Shown here: one piece after another, positions 9,238 to 18,579 of the stretch
Numbering within the stretch: position 1 is the stretch's first letter
Layout: every line of letters begins with the position of its first letter
Source of the DNA: Melioribacteraceae bacterium
GTDB taxonomy: Bacteria; Bacteroidota; Ignavibacteria; Ignavibacteriales; Melioribacteraceae
Reading direction: 5' to 3'
DNA: 64,000 nt
NCBI GenBank assembly: GCA_016342755.1
Contig: JAEINS010000011.1
Span: 62,001-126,000, forward strand
Notes under the pieces: model-generated
Databases searched by the model: none
What the model saw: only the letters and a program-made list of their open reading frames with translations
Told to the model about the DNA's origin: nothing
Made by a program: the position numbers and the translations under genes

Positions 9238-9727
9238 ATAGACCAGTCATTGCTCTGGATTTACTTCTTTCAATTGATTGTAACGCCAAATACTTTTCGC
9301 CAAACTTTTCTAAATTAGCTAATTCAGTATCATACTGATCAAAATGGGTTTCTTCATCCATCACAAGTTCTTCAAATAATTTTTTTGTCACAGAGTCGGC
9401 ATTCTTTGCACATTCATTTGCATTAAAATTATAGTCTCTTGCGCTTTCCTCTTCCATCTTAGCAGCAGCTTGCAGCATCAATTTAATATCTGTAATCTTT
9501 TTAACTTTTTCAGCAGCCTCTAACTCAACTTCACCTTTAAGAAATAAAATTCGTTCAGCTAATTTTTCAATGTGTATCATTTCAGCAATGGCTGTTCTCT
9601 TAAATACACCGGCTAAAAGGTCATAACCCTGGTCGTCACAATGAAAATGAAAAAACATATACTGATGTACTGCATAAAGTTCATCAGCAATAGATCGGTT
9701 TAATAGTTCAATACTTTTTTCGTGCAT
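9236..9727 (-). CDS. bfr: Bacterioferritin-like iron storage protein
   Basis: A 163-aa four-helix ferritin-like protein. Probable ferroxidase ligands appear in order: E in SIADELYAVHQY, E and H in AEMIHIEKLAERILFLKG, E in MEEESARDY, and E/H in MDEETHFDQYD. The Met in AEMIH aligns with the heme-ligating Met52 of E. coli bacterioferritin, so it may bind heme between subunits. ATG 9727 is chosen over the in-frame TTG at 9745 because AAAGGA sits just upstream of it. It is the last gene of the heme operon, 21 bases after hemL, a logical place for a protein that stores iron and carries heme. Confidence 0.85.
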   Translation of the reverse strand: MHEKSIELLNRSIADELYAVHQYMFFHFHCDDQGYDLLAGVFKRTAIAEMIHIEKLAERILFLKGEVELEAAEKVKKITDIKLMLQAAAKMEEESARDYNFNANECAKNADSVTKKLFEELVMDEETHFDQYDTELANLEKFGEKYLALQSIERSKSRAMTGL

Positions 9728-9748
9728 AAAATTTTCCTTTATCAATAT

Positions 9749-11038
9749 TTACAAAATCACCTTCAGTGATTCATAATGAGCAGATATAGTTTTGTCTAAG
9801 TCCTCAATAGTGTGCGCGGTTGATATAAACATAGCCTCATACTGCGCCGGAGCAAGGTATACTCCACGTTTAAGCATTTCATGAAAATATTTACCGTACA
9901 GCTCTGTGTCAGATTGAGTTGCTTTGTCAAAATTATCAACAGCATTTTCCGTAAAGAACATACAACTCATAGAGCCAATTCTATTCATAGCATAGTTCTT
10001 TCCAAGTTTGGCAAGATTTTCTTTCATCCCTTTTTCAAGATATACAGCTTTTACTTCAAGCGAAGGGTAAAGATCAGAATCCTCTTTTATTTTTGTTAAA
10101 GCCGCATAACCAGCAGACATAGCTAAAGGATTACCGCTAAGGGTACCTGCCTGATAAACTGGTCCGGCTGGTGCAATTTGATTCATGATTTCTTTTTTGC
10201 CGCCGAAAGCACCAACAGGCAGTCCGCCACCAATAATTTTTCCGAAAGTTGATAAGTCAGGTTTAACTCCTAAAACTTCCTGAGCACCGCCTCGTGCAAC
10301 TCTAAATCCAGTCATAACTTCATCAAAAATAAGTACAATACCTTCTTTATCACATAATGTTCTTAGTTCTTTTAAGAATTTATCCTCAGATTTAATAACT
10401 CCCATATTACCGGCAATCGGTTCAATTATAATTGCTGCTATTTCATCTTTGTTAGCGTCAATTAATTCCTTAACAGATTCAATATCATTAAATTTTGCAA
10501 GAAGTGTATCTGCCGCATTTCCTTTAGTTACTCCGGGACTTGTAGGTACACCAAGTGTTAAGGCACCAGAACCAGCTTTGATCAAGAAATGATCTGCATG
10601 ACCATGATAACAACCTTCAAACTTTATAAACTTTTCTCTGCCAGTATAACCACGAGCTACTCTAACAGCACTCATAGTAGCTTCCGTACCACTGTTTACC
10701 ATTCTAACCATTTCTACAGATGGAACTAATTCAGTTATAAGTTCAGCCATTTTTATTTCTATTTCAGTCGGAGCGCCAAAACTTACCCCTTTCTCAATAC
10801 TTTCGAGCAAGGCAGTTTTTATAAACTCAGGGTTATGCCCAAATAGATGAGGTCCCCAACTTCCGATATAATCAATAAATTCGTTTTGATCAACATCATA
10901 AAACTTGGAACCTTCTCCCTTTTTTATAAATAAAGGAGTTCCACCAACTGACTTAAATGCACGTACTGGAGAATTAACTCCGCCAGGAATAAATTTTTGT
11001 GCTTCTAAAAATAATCTCTCACTATTTATAATATTCAT
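9749..11038 (-). CDS. hemL: Glutamate-1-semialdehyde 2,1-aminomutase
   Basis: A 429-aa PLP enzyme that converts glutamate-1-semialdehyde to 5-aminolevulinate, the last step of the C5 route. It carries the GGVNSPVRAF N-terminus, the MVNSGTEATMSAVR phosphate-binding region, CYHGHAD, the FDEVMTGFR aspartate motif, and the PLP lysine in TFGKIIGGGLPVGAFGG (about residue 267). Length is normal for the family. A GGAGATAAA ribosome site precedes ATG 11038, and the gene follows hemB by 13 bases. Confidence 0.97.
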   Translation of the reverse strand: MNIINSERLFLEAQKFIPGGVNSPVRAFKSVGGTPLFIKKGEGSKFYDVDQNEFIDYIGSWGPHLFGHNPEFIKTALLESIEKGVSFGAPTEIEIKMAELITELVPSVEMVRMVNSGTEATMSAVRVARGYTGREKFIKFEGCYHGHADHFLIKAGSGALTLGVPTSPGVTKGNAADTLLAKFNDIESVKELIDANKDEIAAIIIEPIAGNMGVIKSEDKFLKELRTLCDKEGIVLIFDEVMTGFRVARGGAQEVLGVKPDLSTFGKIIGGGLPVGAFGGKKEIMNQIAPAGPVYQAGTLSGNPLAMSAGYAALTKIKEDSDLYPSLEVKAVYLEKGMKENLAKLGKNYAMNRIGSMSCMFFTENAVDNFDKATQSDTELYGKYFHEMLKRGVYLAPAQYEAMFISTAHTIEDLDKTISAHYESLKVIL

Positions 11039-11051
11039 TTTATCTCCAATA

Positions 11052-12035
11052 TCACTTCTGTTTATCTAAATACTTTGCCACATCTTTTGCATAGTAAGTT
11101 AAAATCATATCAGCACCAGCACGTTTAATTGCTATCAATGATTCCATCATTACACGCTCTTCATCAATCCAGTTCATTTTACCGCCGGCTTTAATCATTG
11201 CATATTCACCACTTACTTGGTATGCGGCAGTTGGTAGTTTAAACTCAGCTTTAACTCTATGAATAATATCTAAATAAGCTCCGGCTGGCTTAACCATAAT
11301 TATATCAGCTCCTTCTTCTATGTCAGATTCAGCTTCTCTCATTGCTTCTTCAGAATTAGCTATATCCATCTGGTGTGATTTTCTATCGCCGAATGCAGGA
11401 GCAGAGTCAGCAGCATCTCTGAATGGTCCGTAATAACCTGATGAATATTTTACAGCGTAACTCATAATAGGAATATTTGTAAAGCCTTTGTAATCTAATG
11501 CTTTTCTAATTGCTAAAACTCTTCCATCCATCATATCTGACGGCGCAATAATATCTGCACCAGCTTCTGCATGGCTTATAGCTTCCTTCGCTAAAAGACT
11601 TACAGTCTCATCATTTAATATGTTTTCGCCATCTAGCAATCCACAATGTCCATGATCAGTGTATTCACAAAGACAGACATCTGTAATAACAACGAGGTCT
11701 TTTACCTCAGCTTTAATTGCTCTTACGGCTCGCTGAATAATCCCATTATCAGCGTATGCTTCAGAACCAACAGCATCCTTATGTTCCGGTATTCCAAAAA
11801 GAATTACTGCCGGAATTCCCAGTTCCCTAACTTCTTTGCATTCTTCAACCAATATGTCAATCGACATATTAAAAACGCCTGGCATTGATACTACTTCTTT
11901 TTTAATGCCTTCACCTGGGGCAACAAATAATGGATAAATCAAATCGTTTTTATTTAGATAAGTTTCTCTAACCATGTCACGTACAAGAGGATTGTAACGT
12001 AATCTTCTTAATCTCTTTTCTGGATATCTTGGCAT
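11052..12035 (-). CDS. hemB: Porphobilinogen synthase (ALA dehydratase)
   Basis: A 327-aa enzyme that joins two 5-aminolevulinates into porphobilinogen. The zinc-type cysteine cluster is present in [13 protein letters not shown] (about residue 119). The two Schiff-base lysines lie in [15 protein letters not shown] (about 197) and [12 protein letters not shown] (about 249). It therefore belongs to the Zn-dependent class rather than the aspartate/Mg class. ATG 12035 directly abuts the stop of hemG, with a GGAG ribosome site inside that gene's end. Confidence 0.97.
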   Translation of the reverse strand: MPRYPEKRLRRLRYNPLVRDMVRETYLNKNDLIYPLFVAPGEGIKKEVVSMPGVFNMSIDILVEECKEVRELGIPAVILFGIPEHKDAVGSEAYADNGIIQRAVRAIKAEVKDLVVITDVCLCEYTDHGHCGLLDGENILNDETVSLLAKEAISHAEAGADIIAPSDMMDGRVLAIRKALDYKGFTNIPIMSYAVKYSSGYYGPFRDAADSAPAFGDRKSHQMDIANSEEAMREAESDIEEGADIIMVKPAGAYLDIIHRVKAEFKLPTAAYQVSGEYAMIKAGGKMNWIDEERVMMESLIAIKRAGADMILTYYAKDVAKYLDKQK

Positions 12036-13433
12036 TTAATTCTCCAAATTAGTTTTTATATATTCTGAAATTTTATTTGCTACAATGTCGGAATTTTTAA
12101 TACAATCCCCAACCGAAATTCCTCCTCTAAAATTTCCACTTACAAATATACCCGGGTTTTTTTTCTCAAACTGATCACAAAACCTTTCATGCTCGATATA
12201 ACCCAAATTATATTGTGGAATTGCTTTGTCCCAAAGTTTCTCTTTAATAAATATCGGCTGTTCCTTGATCTTCATGAGATCGTTAAATTCATTAATGATT
12301 TCTTTTTTATACTGTTCAAAATTTTCATCAAATATATGTTGCGCATTTGCACCACCAACAAAAAGTGAAAATGAAGCATGATCTTCTGGACATCTATTAG
12401 GAAATAAGTTTGAACTCCAGATTGCACCAAGAAATTTTTTCTTCTCTAATCGGGGAATAAGAAATCCAAACCCATCAAGTGGTTGACCAATTGATTTTTT
12501 ATTGTATCCTAGATATAAAAGCATAACCTTAGGATAAAAAATATCGTTTAGTTTTTTGTTTAACAGAGAATCTAATTCTGAAAATATTTTCGAAAACTTA
12601 AAAGAAGGCACTGTCGATAGTACAATATCAGATTGAAGTGAAATTTCTTTTTCTTTGTTTGTATAAGTGATATTGTATTTATTATCATCTTTAGTTATTG
12701 AATTAACAGTCGAATTATAAAATACACTGTCTCCTAAACTATTAGAGATGGCAACAGGGAAACTTTGCATCCCATTTAAAAATGAAAACATCTTTGCGTT
12801 TTGTTTCGATTGTTCCGCTCGTTTTTTTCTTTCCCTTGCGCCTTTAACCATACCTTTAATTAGACCGCCATAAAGCTCTTCTAATCTGTATAATTTTGGG
12901 AAAGCCGATTTAACACTAAGTTTGTCAGGATCACCCGCAAAAACACCAGATACAAAAGGGTTAATTGCGTAGTCCAGAAATTCTTGCCCAAGCCTTCTAC
13001 TTACAAACTCCGATATACTTTGGTAATAACCATCTTCAGATTTGCCAATAAACGGCTCCAGCATTAATCTTAGTTTTCCCTTGGTAGAAAATAGTTTCGA
13101 TTTGATCATAGCCTGAGGGGAAGTAGGCAAAGCATGAAGTTTATTATCACGCAAAATGTAACGCTTATCGCCAACTTTATTTGCGTAGATCATTTCTTTA
13201 GTTAAACCAACTTCTTCAACAAGTTCTCTTATTTTGGGAGAAGTTTCCAAACCGCTGTTAGGTCCATAATCAACTAAATACTCACCAATTTTTTCAGAGA
13301 TCATTGAGCCGCCTGGTTTTGAACCAGCCTCTAAAACTGTTATTGAATATCCTTCTTTCTTCAGCCAGAAAGCTGTAGCTAATCCGGAAATTCCGGCTCC
13401 TATTATGGTAATTGATATTTCGTTTTTATTCAT
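12036..13433 (-). CDS. hemG: Protoporphyrinogen/coproporphyrinogen oxidase, FAD-dependent (HemY type)
   Basis: A 465-aa flavoprotein with an N-terminal dinucleotide fold (IIGAGISGLATAFWLKKEGY, then VLEAGSKPGGSM) and the DYGPNS segment typical of the HemY/CgoX family. The C-terminal FAD motif is GIFVSGNFRGGISVGDCI. It oxidises protoporphyrinogen IX to protoporphyrin IX; some relatives act on coproporphyrinogen III instead. The neighbouring radical-SAM HemN makes protoporphyrinogen and no HemQ is in the cluster, which favours the protoporphyrin-dependent role. It lies between hemH and hemB. Confidence 0.9.
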   Translation of the reverse strand: MNKNEISITIIGAGISGLATAFWLKKEGYSITVLEAGSKPGGSMISEKIGEYLVDYGPNSGLETSPKIRELVEEVGLTKEMIYANKVGDKRYILRDNKLHALPTSPQAMIKSKLFSTKGKLRLMLEPFIGKSEDGYYQSISEFVSRRLGQEFLDYAINPFVSGVFAGDPDKLSVKSAFPKLYRLEELYGGLIKGMVKGARERKKRAEQSKQNAKMFSFLNGMQSFPVAISNSLGDSVFYNSTVNSITKDDNKYNITYTNKEKEISLQSDIVLSTVPSFKFSKIFSELDSLLNKKLNDIFYPKVMLLYLGYNKKSIGQPLDGFGFLIPRLEKKKFLGAIWSSNLFPNRCPEDHASFSLFVGGANAQHIFDENFEQYKKEIINEFNDLMKIKEQPIFIKEKLWDKAIPQYNLGYIEHERFCDQFEKKNPGIFVSGNFRGGISVGDCIKNSDIVANKISEYIKTNLEN

Positions 13434-13444
13434 GTTTTATCTAT

Positions 13445-14389
13445 CTAGTTAAGATTTTCAATTACAATATTTTTTAATGCATCAATAAACAATTCGGAAT
13501 CGTTTAATCCTTGCATCATAATATAATTTCCAATTTTGTTTTTTTCAGCAACATGTCTGTATTCTATATCCAGTTCATATAAGGTTTCAACATGATCGGA
13601 TACAAAGCTAATTGGAACGATTAATAAATTGTTTTTATTTTGATTAGCCATTTCAATTATTTGCTGGTCGGTTGACGGTTCCAGCCATTTTACTGGTCCA
13701 ACCTTGCTTTGAAAGCACAGATAGTGATTATGACTGTAATTTCTTGCTTTCATTACTGCATCAACTGTTGCTGTAATTTGTTTGCTATAAGGATCTCCTT
13801 TTTTCACTAAACTTACCGGAGTACCATGAGCACTAAACAATATTACAATATCATTTTTAACATCCTCTGGAAATCTAAGTATAGTTTCATCGATACGTTT
13901 ATTTATAGCATTAATATAATTTTTATTTGTGCAGTAGTCATTTATATAAACAACATTATTTCCCGTGTAATTTCTTTTCCACTCGTTAAAAGATGATCCT
14001 GTTGTAGTAATTGAATAATGCGGATACAAAGGAAGTAGAATTATTTTGTCATATTTCCCTTTAACACTACTAACAACATCACTTATAAAAGGCTTCCAAT
14101 ATCTCATGCCGACAAAAACATCGATGTTTTCATCAGAATCTCTTAATGAAGATTCTAACATTGTCCTTTGTGTTTCAGTCCATTTGTTGATAGGAGATTT
14201 TCCGCCAAGCAGCTCATATTGATTCATAACTTTTGGTGCTCTGCGTTTTGAAATAAATTTCGCAAAGTTTTTCTGCCCAAATGGAAGTTTAAAGATATCT
14301 TTATCGCAAAATAAATTGTAGAGGAATGGTTCAATTGCGTCTAGAGAATCAGGGCCGCCTAAGTTAAGCAATATAACTGCTGTTTTCAT
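13445..14389 (-). CDS. hemH: Ferrochelatase
   Basis: A 314-aa ferrochelatase that inserts Fe(II) into the porphyrin to give heme. It has LLNLGGPDSLDAIEPFLYNLF at the N-terminus, MRYWKPFI, the catalytic-His motif FSAHGTPVSLVKKGDPY (about residue 188) and the acidic PISFVSDHVETLYELD (about 258-273). There is no obvious Fe-S cysteine cluster or C-terminal extension. It follows hemN by 8 bases and precedes hemG by 11. Confidence 0.96.
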   Translation of the reverse strand: MKTAVILLNLGGPDSLDAIEPFLYNLFCDKDIFKLPFGQKNFAKFISKRRAPKVMNQYELLGGKSPINKWTETQRTMLESSLRDSDENIDVFVGMRYWKPFISDVVSSVKGKYDKIILLPLYPHYSITTTGSSFNEWKRNYTGNNVVYINDYCTNKNYINAINKRIDETILRFPEDVKNDIVILFSAHGTPVSLVKKGDPYSKQITATVDAVMKARNYSHNHYLCFQSKVGPVKWLEPSTDQQIIEMANQNKNNLLIVPISFVSDHVETLYELDIEYRHVAEKNKIGNYIMMQGLNDSELFIDALKNIVIENLN

Positions 14390-14397
14390 GTTAACCC

Positions 14398-15774
14398 TTA
14401 AACAGTCCTTGAATATTTAGCTTTATCCTCTTTCCGTTCTATAAAGCCGTCAAAGTTCATTGCAATATTTCTGATCAATAATCTTCCCATGTCGGTAACT
14501 GTGAATTTTTTATTCCCAAAAACTAACAATCCATCTTTTTCGAACTGCTCAAGTTTTTTTAATCCGTTTGAAAAATAATCTTCAAAATTGATTTTGAACT
14601 TTTCACTAACTGAATTATAATCCAATTCAAAATCACACATTATTTTTGTGATAACATGTCGACGTAAAAGATCATCTTCTGTTAACAAATAACCCTTAAA
14701 TACTGGAAGTTCTCCCTTATCTAAAGATGAATAATATTCTTTTTCAGTTTTATAATTTTGCGCATATATTCTTCCATGCTGACTTATACTTGTTATTCCC
14801 AATGCATAAAGATCAGTTCCGGCATTAGTACTATAACCCTGAAAGTTACGATATAATTTTTTTTCACGAAGAGCTATACTCAGTTCATCATCAGGTTTAG
14901 CAAAATGATCCATGCCAATAAATACATATCCCGCTGAAATAAGTTTTTCCGCAGACATTTTTAAGATATCAAGTTTTTCTTCAGGCAACGGAAGATCCTC
15001 TTCCTTAATTAAATTCATATGTTTTTTCATCCACGGAACATGAGCATAATTAAATAATGCAATACGGTCGGGATTCATATCTATAATTGAATCAACAGTT
15101 TTTTCGAACTCTGAAATTGTTTGATGAGGCAAACCATACATTAGATCGAGGTTAATACTTTCAAACTCAAGTTTGCGAACCCATTCAACCACTTGTCTTG
15201 TAATTTCTTCTGACTGAATTCTATTAACAGCTTTTTGCACTTTTTCGTTAAAGTCCTGAACACCCATACTGATTCTATTAAATCCGTTTTTCTTAAGTGA
15301 TTCAAGATGTTCAAAAGTCAATTCTCTCGGATCAATTTCACAACTCTGTTCAGAATTTTCTTTTATAGTAAAGGATTCATTTATAAACGATTTCAGATCG
15401 GCTATTTCATCCGGCAATAAATGGGTAGGTGTTCCGCCACCCCAGTGTATTTGCGCAACTTCACGTTTCGATAATAAAAACTTTTTAAGAATTTTTATCT
15501 CTTCTTTCAGATAGCTGATATATTTTTGTATTCTATCTCTATCTGTAGAAATAAGCATGTTACAGCCGCAGAAATAACAAAGAGTATCGCAATAAGGCAG
15601 ATGAAAATAGAGTGACAAATCCGGTAAGTTTTCGCCATGATTAGTTTTAATAATTTCATCAAGATAAGTACCCTGAGAAAAGTTTTCTGTAAACTGAGGA
15701 GCCGTTGGATAGCTTGTATACCTTGGTCCGGGCTTGTCATATTTTTTAATCAAATCTAAATCAATGTTAAACAT
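14398..15774 (-). CDS. hemN: Oxygen-independent coproporphyrinogen III oxidase
   Basis: A 458-aa radical-SAM enzyme that decarboxylates two propionates of coproporphyrinogen III without oxygen. The N-terminal KYDKPGPRYTSYPTAP block and the cluster motif C-x3-C-x2-C in YCDTLCYFCGCN are those of genuine HemN, not the HemW chaperones. The IHWGGGTPT motif and the DLMYGLPHQT segment are also present. No oxygen-dependent HemF lies nearby, consistent with growth at low oxygen. hemE lies immediately upstream, 14 bases away. Confidence 0.95.
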   Translation of the reverse strand: MFNIDLDLIKKYDKPGPRYTSYPTAPQFTENFSQGTYLDEIIKTNHGENLPDLSLYFHLPYCDTLCYFCGCNMLISTDRDRIQKYISYLKEEIKILKKFLLSKREVAQIHWGGGTPTHLLPDEIADLKSFINESFTIKENSEQSCEIDPRELTFEHLESLKKNGFNRISMGVQDFNEKVQKAVNRIQSEEITRQVVEWVRKLEFESINLDLMYGLPHQTISEFEKTVDSIIDMNPDRIALFNYAHVPWMKKHMNLIKEEDLPLPEEKLDILKMSAEKLISAGYVFIGMDHFAKPDDELSIALREKKLYRNFQGYSTNAGTDLYALGITSISQHGRIYAQNYKTEKEYYSSLDKGELPVFKGYLLTEDDLLRRHVITKIMCDFELDYNSVSEKFKINFEDYFSNGLKKLEQFEKDGLLVFGNKKFTVTDMGRLLIRNIAMNFDGFIERKEDKAKYSRTV

Positions 15775-15788
15775 CTTATCGCCGTTTC

Positions 15789-16838
15789 TTATTTGTGATA
15801 TTTAATACTTTCTTCTTTAACTGCTTCTACTAATGCTTTTGCATTTTCTGGCGGAACGTCTGGTAAAATTCCGTGTCCCAAATTAAATATATGTCCGGTA
15901 CCTTCGCCATACGATGCCAGCACATCTTTAACTTTATTTCTTATGGAATCGGGAGAACTGTATAAAACTGTTGGATCCATATTACCCTGAAGAGCAACTT
16001 TATCTCCAACTTGCTTTCTCATTTCGCCAATATCCATAGTCCAGTCGAGGCCTAATACATCAGCACCGCAAGATTTAAGTTTATCAAGATTGTGATGTAC
16101 ACCTTTTGCAAATACAATTACCGGTTCATCTGTCCTTTTAATCTTAGAAATAATTTTTTCAATATAAGATAGTGAAAATTCAAGGAAATCACTTTGTGAA
16201 AGTATTCCGCCCCATGTATCGAATATCTGAACGGCATTTGCGCCAGCTTCAATTTTTGCTGATAGATAATCCGCCGCCGCGTCAGCTATCTTATCCAAAA
16301 TTGAATGAGCCAGTTCCGGATTGTTATAAATCATCTTTTTTACATTTGCAAAGTTTTTTGATCCGCTGCCTTCAACCATGTAAGTTAATAATGTCCAGGG
16401 CGAACCAGAAAATCCAATTAAAGGAACACGATTATCTAATTCTTTTTTAGTTAACGATACCGCATCTAAAACATATTTTAAATCAACAGTAGGATCAAGA
16501 ATTTTTAAATTGTCGGCATCTTGCTTAGTTCTAATAGGGGAAGGAAAAACCGGACCGCGTCCTTCATGCATTTCTAAGTGCATTCCCATTGCTTCCGGAA
16601 TTACGAGTATATCTGAAAAAATAATTGCCGCATCAGTTTTAATAATATCTATGGGCTGTAAAGTAACTTCGGCAGCCAGCTCAGGAGTTTTACACATTGT
16701 TAAAAAATCTGCTTTAGCTCTTACAGCTCTATATTCTGGTAAATATCTTCCAGCCTGACGCATAATCCAAATTGGCGTCCGCTCAGTTTTCTCTTTCCTG
16801 CATGCTCTTAGAAAAAGATCATTTTTCAATTTGTTCAT
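15789..16838 (-). CDS. hemE: Uroporphyrinogen decarboxylase
   Basis: A 349-aa TIM-barrel enzyme that decarboxylates uroporphyrinogen III to coproporphyrinogen III. The signatures are TPIWIMRQAGRYLPEYR (residues ~21-37, with the substrate-binding arginines), the AIIFSDILVIPEAMG aspartate region, GFSGSPWTLLTYM and the C-terminal HIFNLGHGILPDVPPENA. Length matches the family. A 23-base gap separates it from hemD. Confidence 0.97.
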   Translation of the reverse strand: MNKLKNDLFLRACRKEKTERTPIWIMRQAGRYLPEYRAVRAKADFLTMCKTPELAAEVTLQPIDIIKTDAAIIFSDILVIPEAMGMHLEMHEGRGPVFPSPIRTKQDADNLKILDPTVDLKYVLDAVSLTKKELDNRVPLIGFSGSPWTLLTYMVEGSGSKNFANVKKMIYNNPELAHSILDKIADAAADYLSAKIEAGANAVQIFDTWGGILSQSDFLEFSLSYIEKIISKIKRTDEPVIVFAKGVHHNLDKLKSCGADVLGLDWTMDIGEMRKQVGDKVALQGNMDPTVLYSSPDSIRNKVKDVLASYGEGTGHIFNLGHGILPDVPPENAKALVEAVKEESIKYHK

Positions 16839-16861
16839 TTATTCTCCGGTCAATTATTTTT

Positions 16862-17632
16862 TTATAAAATTTTTAATATTGCAGAAGCCAAAGCTTCAAC
16901 ATTAAACTTAGTTGGGATAATATCTACTTTAATCCCTTTATCCATTATTGCCTGGGCAGTTGTTTCACCAATTGCGACTATTGTTTTATTTTTGAAATAA
17001 GAAGCAGTATTCTCTATTTCAAAAATGAGTTCATAATTATTAAAACTTGACGGACTTGTAAACGCGAATATATCTATTTGATGTTCTTTAATATATTTAG
17101 TCTCCGGCGTTAATTCATATTTTTCGGGAAGACTAATTTCATATATAGGAATATTGTAAACATTCGCATTCATGGTTTTAAGACCAATGCTTAATTCGTT
17201 ACGCGCTATTGCTGAACATGGGATTAAAACATTTTTATTATTTAAAGAACAATTTTGTAATAACTCTAAAACACCTTCGGCAGAATACTTTTGCGGTGTT
17301 AAGTCAACCGTAATCCCATTATAACTGAGAAGATCAGCCGTTTTATTTCCGGTTGCAACAATTCTAATTTTCGAATAATCGGGATGCAAGCCTAAATCAG
17401 TTACTCTTTCTAAAAAGAACTTAACACTGTTTTTAGAAGTGAAAATTATATAATCGAAGCTTTTAATGTTTGAAAGATGATTATCAAATTCTTTAGAAAA
17501 AATTGGAGAAGCTTCTATAGTTGGATAATAGATTACTTTTGCTCCGCGTTTTTCAATTTCAACAAAATCTTTCTGAGACTCCTCTTTACTCCTTGTAATC
17601 AGTATTGTTTTATCGGTACTTTTATTATTCAA
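16862..17632 (-). CDS. hemD: Uroporphyrinogen-III synthase
   Basis: A 256-aa protein that closes hydroxymethylbilane into uroporphyrinogen III with ring D inverted. The family is poorly conserved. It is recognised here from the two-lobed pattern (IIFTSKNSVKFF, VATGNKTADLL, FAFTSPSSFNNY, VAIGETTAQAI) and from its place between hemC and hemE. The start is a TTG at 17632, 5 bases after the hemC stop, with no strong ribosome site, which suggests translational coupling to hemC. Confidence 0.9.
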   Translation of the reverse strand: MNNKSTDKTILITRSKEESQKDFVEIEKRGAKVIYYPTIEASPIFSKEFDNHLSNIKSFDYIIFTSKNSVKFFLERVTDLGLHPDYSKIRIVATGNKTADLLSYNGITVDLTPQKYSAEGVLELLQNCSLNNKNVLIPCSAIARNELSIGLKTMNANVYNIPIYEISLPEKYELTPETKYIKEHQIDIFAFTSPSSFNNYELIFEIENTASYFKNKTIVAIGETTAQAIMDKGIKVDIIPTKFNVEALASAILKIL

Positions 17633-17637
17633 AACAA

Positions 17638-18579
17638 TTATCTGGTTTCTTTATAAATTTCATCAAGAACAGCTTTTGCGCCGGCTTTTTTAAGATCCGA
17701 AGCTAATTTACGACCAAGCTTTTCAGCTTCTTTTTTACTGCCGCGCATTTTTTTTCTAAATGTAATTGTTCCGTCAATTGAACCAACTATCGCTTCCAGA
17801 TAAAGTCCGTTAGAACCTACCTCTGCAAATGCCCCTATTGGCACTTGGCATCCGCCTTCAAGAGTCTTTAGCAAGGCTCTTTCAGCTAAAACAGCAGCGT
17901 ATGTATTTTCATCATGAATCGATTTTACAACTTCTGCGGCAAATTTATTTTTACTTGAAATTTCAATTCCTAAAGCTCCTTGTCCAACAGCCGGAAGCAT
18001 TTTATCTATCGGAATTATTGATGAGATATGTTTTTTTAATTTTAATCTTTCAACACCTGCTCTTGCTAAAATAATTGCATCCCAATCAGATTCTTCAAAT
18101 TTATTTATACGGGTAGGAACATTGCCTCTTAACTCAACAACATTTATATCCGGGCGCAAGTGTTTTAACTGGCTTCTTCTTCTCAATGAACCTGTGGCAA
18201 CTGTAGCTCCTTCGGGCAGAGATTCAATTGTAGTTTTCTTCTTCCGGGCAATAAGTACATCTTCGGCATCATGGCGCTTTGTAACGGCGGCAAGTTTTAA
18301 GCCCTTTGGAATCTGCGTCTGAAGATCCTTTAAGCTATGAACAGCTATATCTATTGATCCGTTCAGCAATTCAACTTCAAGTTCTTTAGTAAAAAGTCCT
18401 TTGTCTCCAATTTTCGATAAAGCAACATCCAGAATTTTATCGCCTTTAGTATTTATTAGTTTAATCTCAACAGTAAGATTTTCGTTGTTTTTTTCCAGTT
18501 CGCGTTTAACAAACTTTGCCTGCCACATTGCAAGATCACTTCCACGCGACCCAATGATTAGTTTCTCTTTTTTAGCCAC
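17638..18579 (-). CDS. hemC: Hydroxymethylbilane synthase (porphobilinogen deaminase)
   Basis: A 313-aa enzyme that polymerises four porphobilinogens. The dipyrromethane-cofactor cysteine is in LEGGCQVPIGAFA (about residue 243), and the substrate-binding stretches GSRGSDLAMWQA, VHSLKDLQTQIPKGL and TGSLRRRSQLKHLRPD are present. The start is GTG at 18579, overlapping the end of hemA by 8 bases. This keeps the hemA-hemC pairing common in many bacteria. Confidence 0.97.
   Translation of the reverse strand: MAKKEKLIIGSRGSDLAMWQAKFVKRELEKNNENLTVEIKLINTKGDKILDVALSKIGDKGLFTKELEVELLNGSIDIAVHSLKDLQTQIPKGLKLAAVTKRHDAEDVLIARKKKTTIESLPEGATVATGSLRRRSQLKHLRPDINVVELRGNVPTRINKFEESDWDAIILARAGVERLKLKKHISSIIPIDKMLPAVGQGALGIEISSKNKFAAEVVKSIHDENTYAAVLAERALLKTLEGGCQVPIGAFAEVGSNGLYLEAIVGSIDGTITFRKKMRGSKKEAEKLGRKLASDLKKAGAKAVLDEIYKETR

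Noticed and set aside
9728-9745. Longer bacterioferritin starting at TTG 9745
   Set aside because: AAAGGA lies inside this extension and points to ATG 9727; the added residues do not fit the family.
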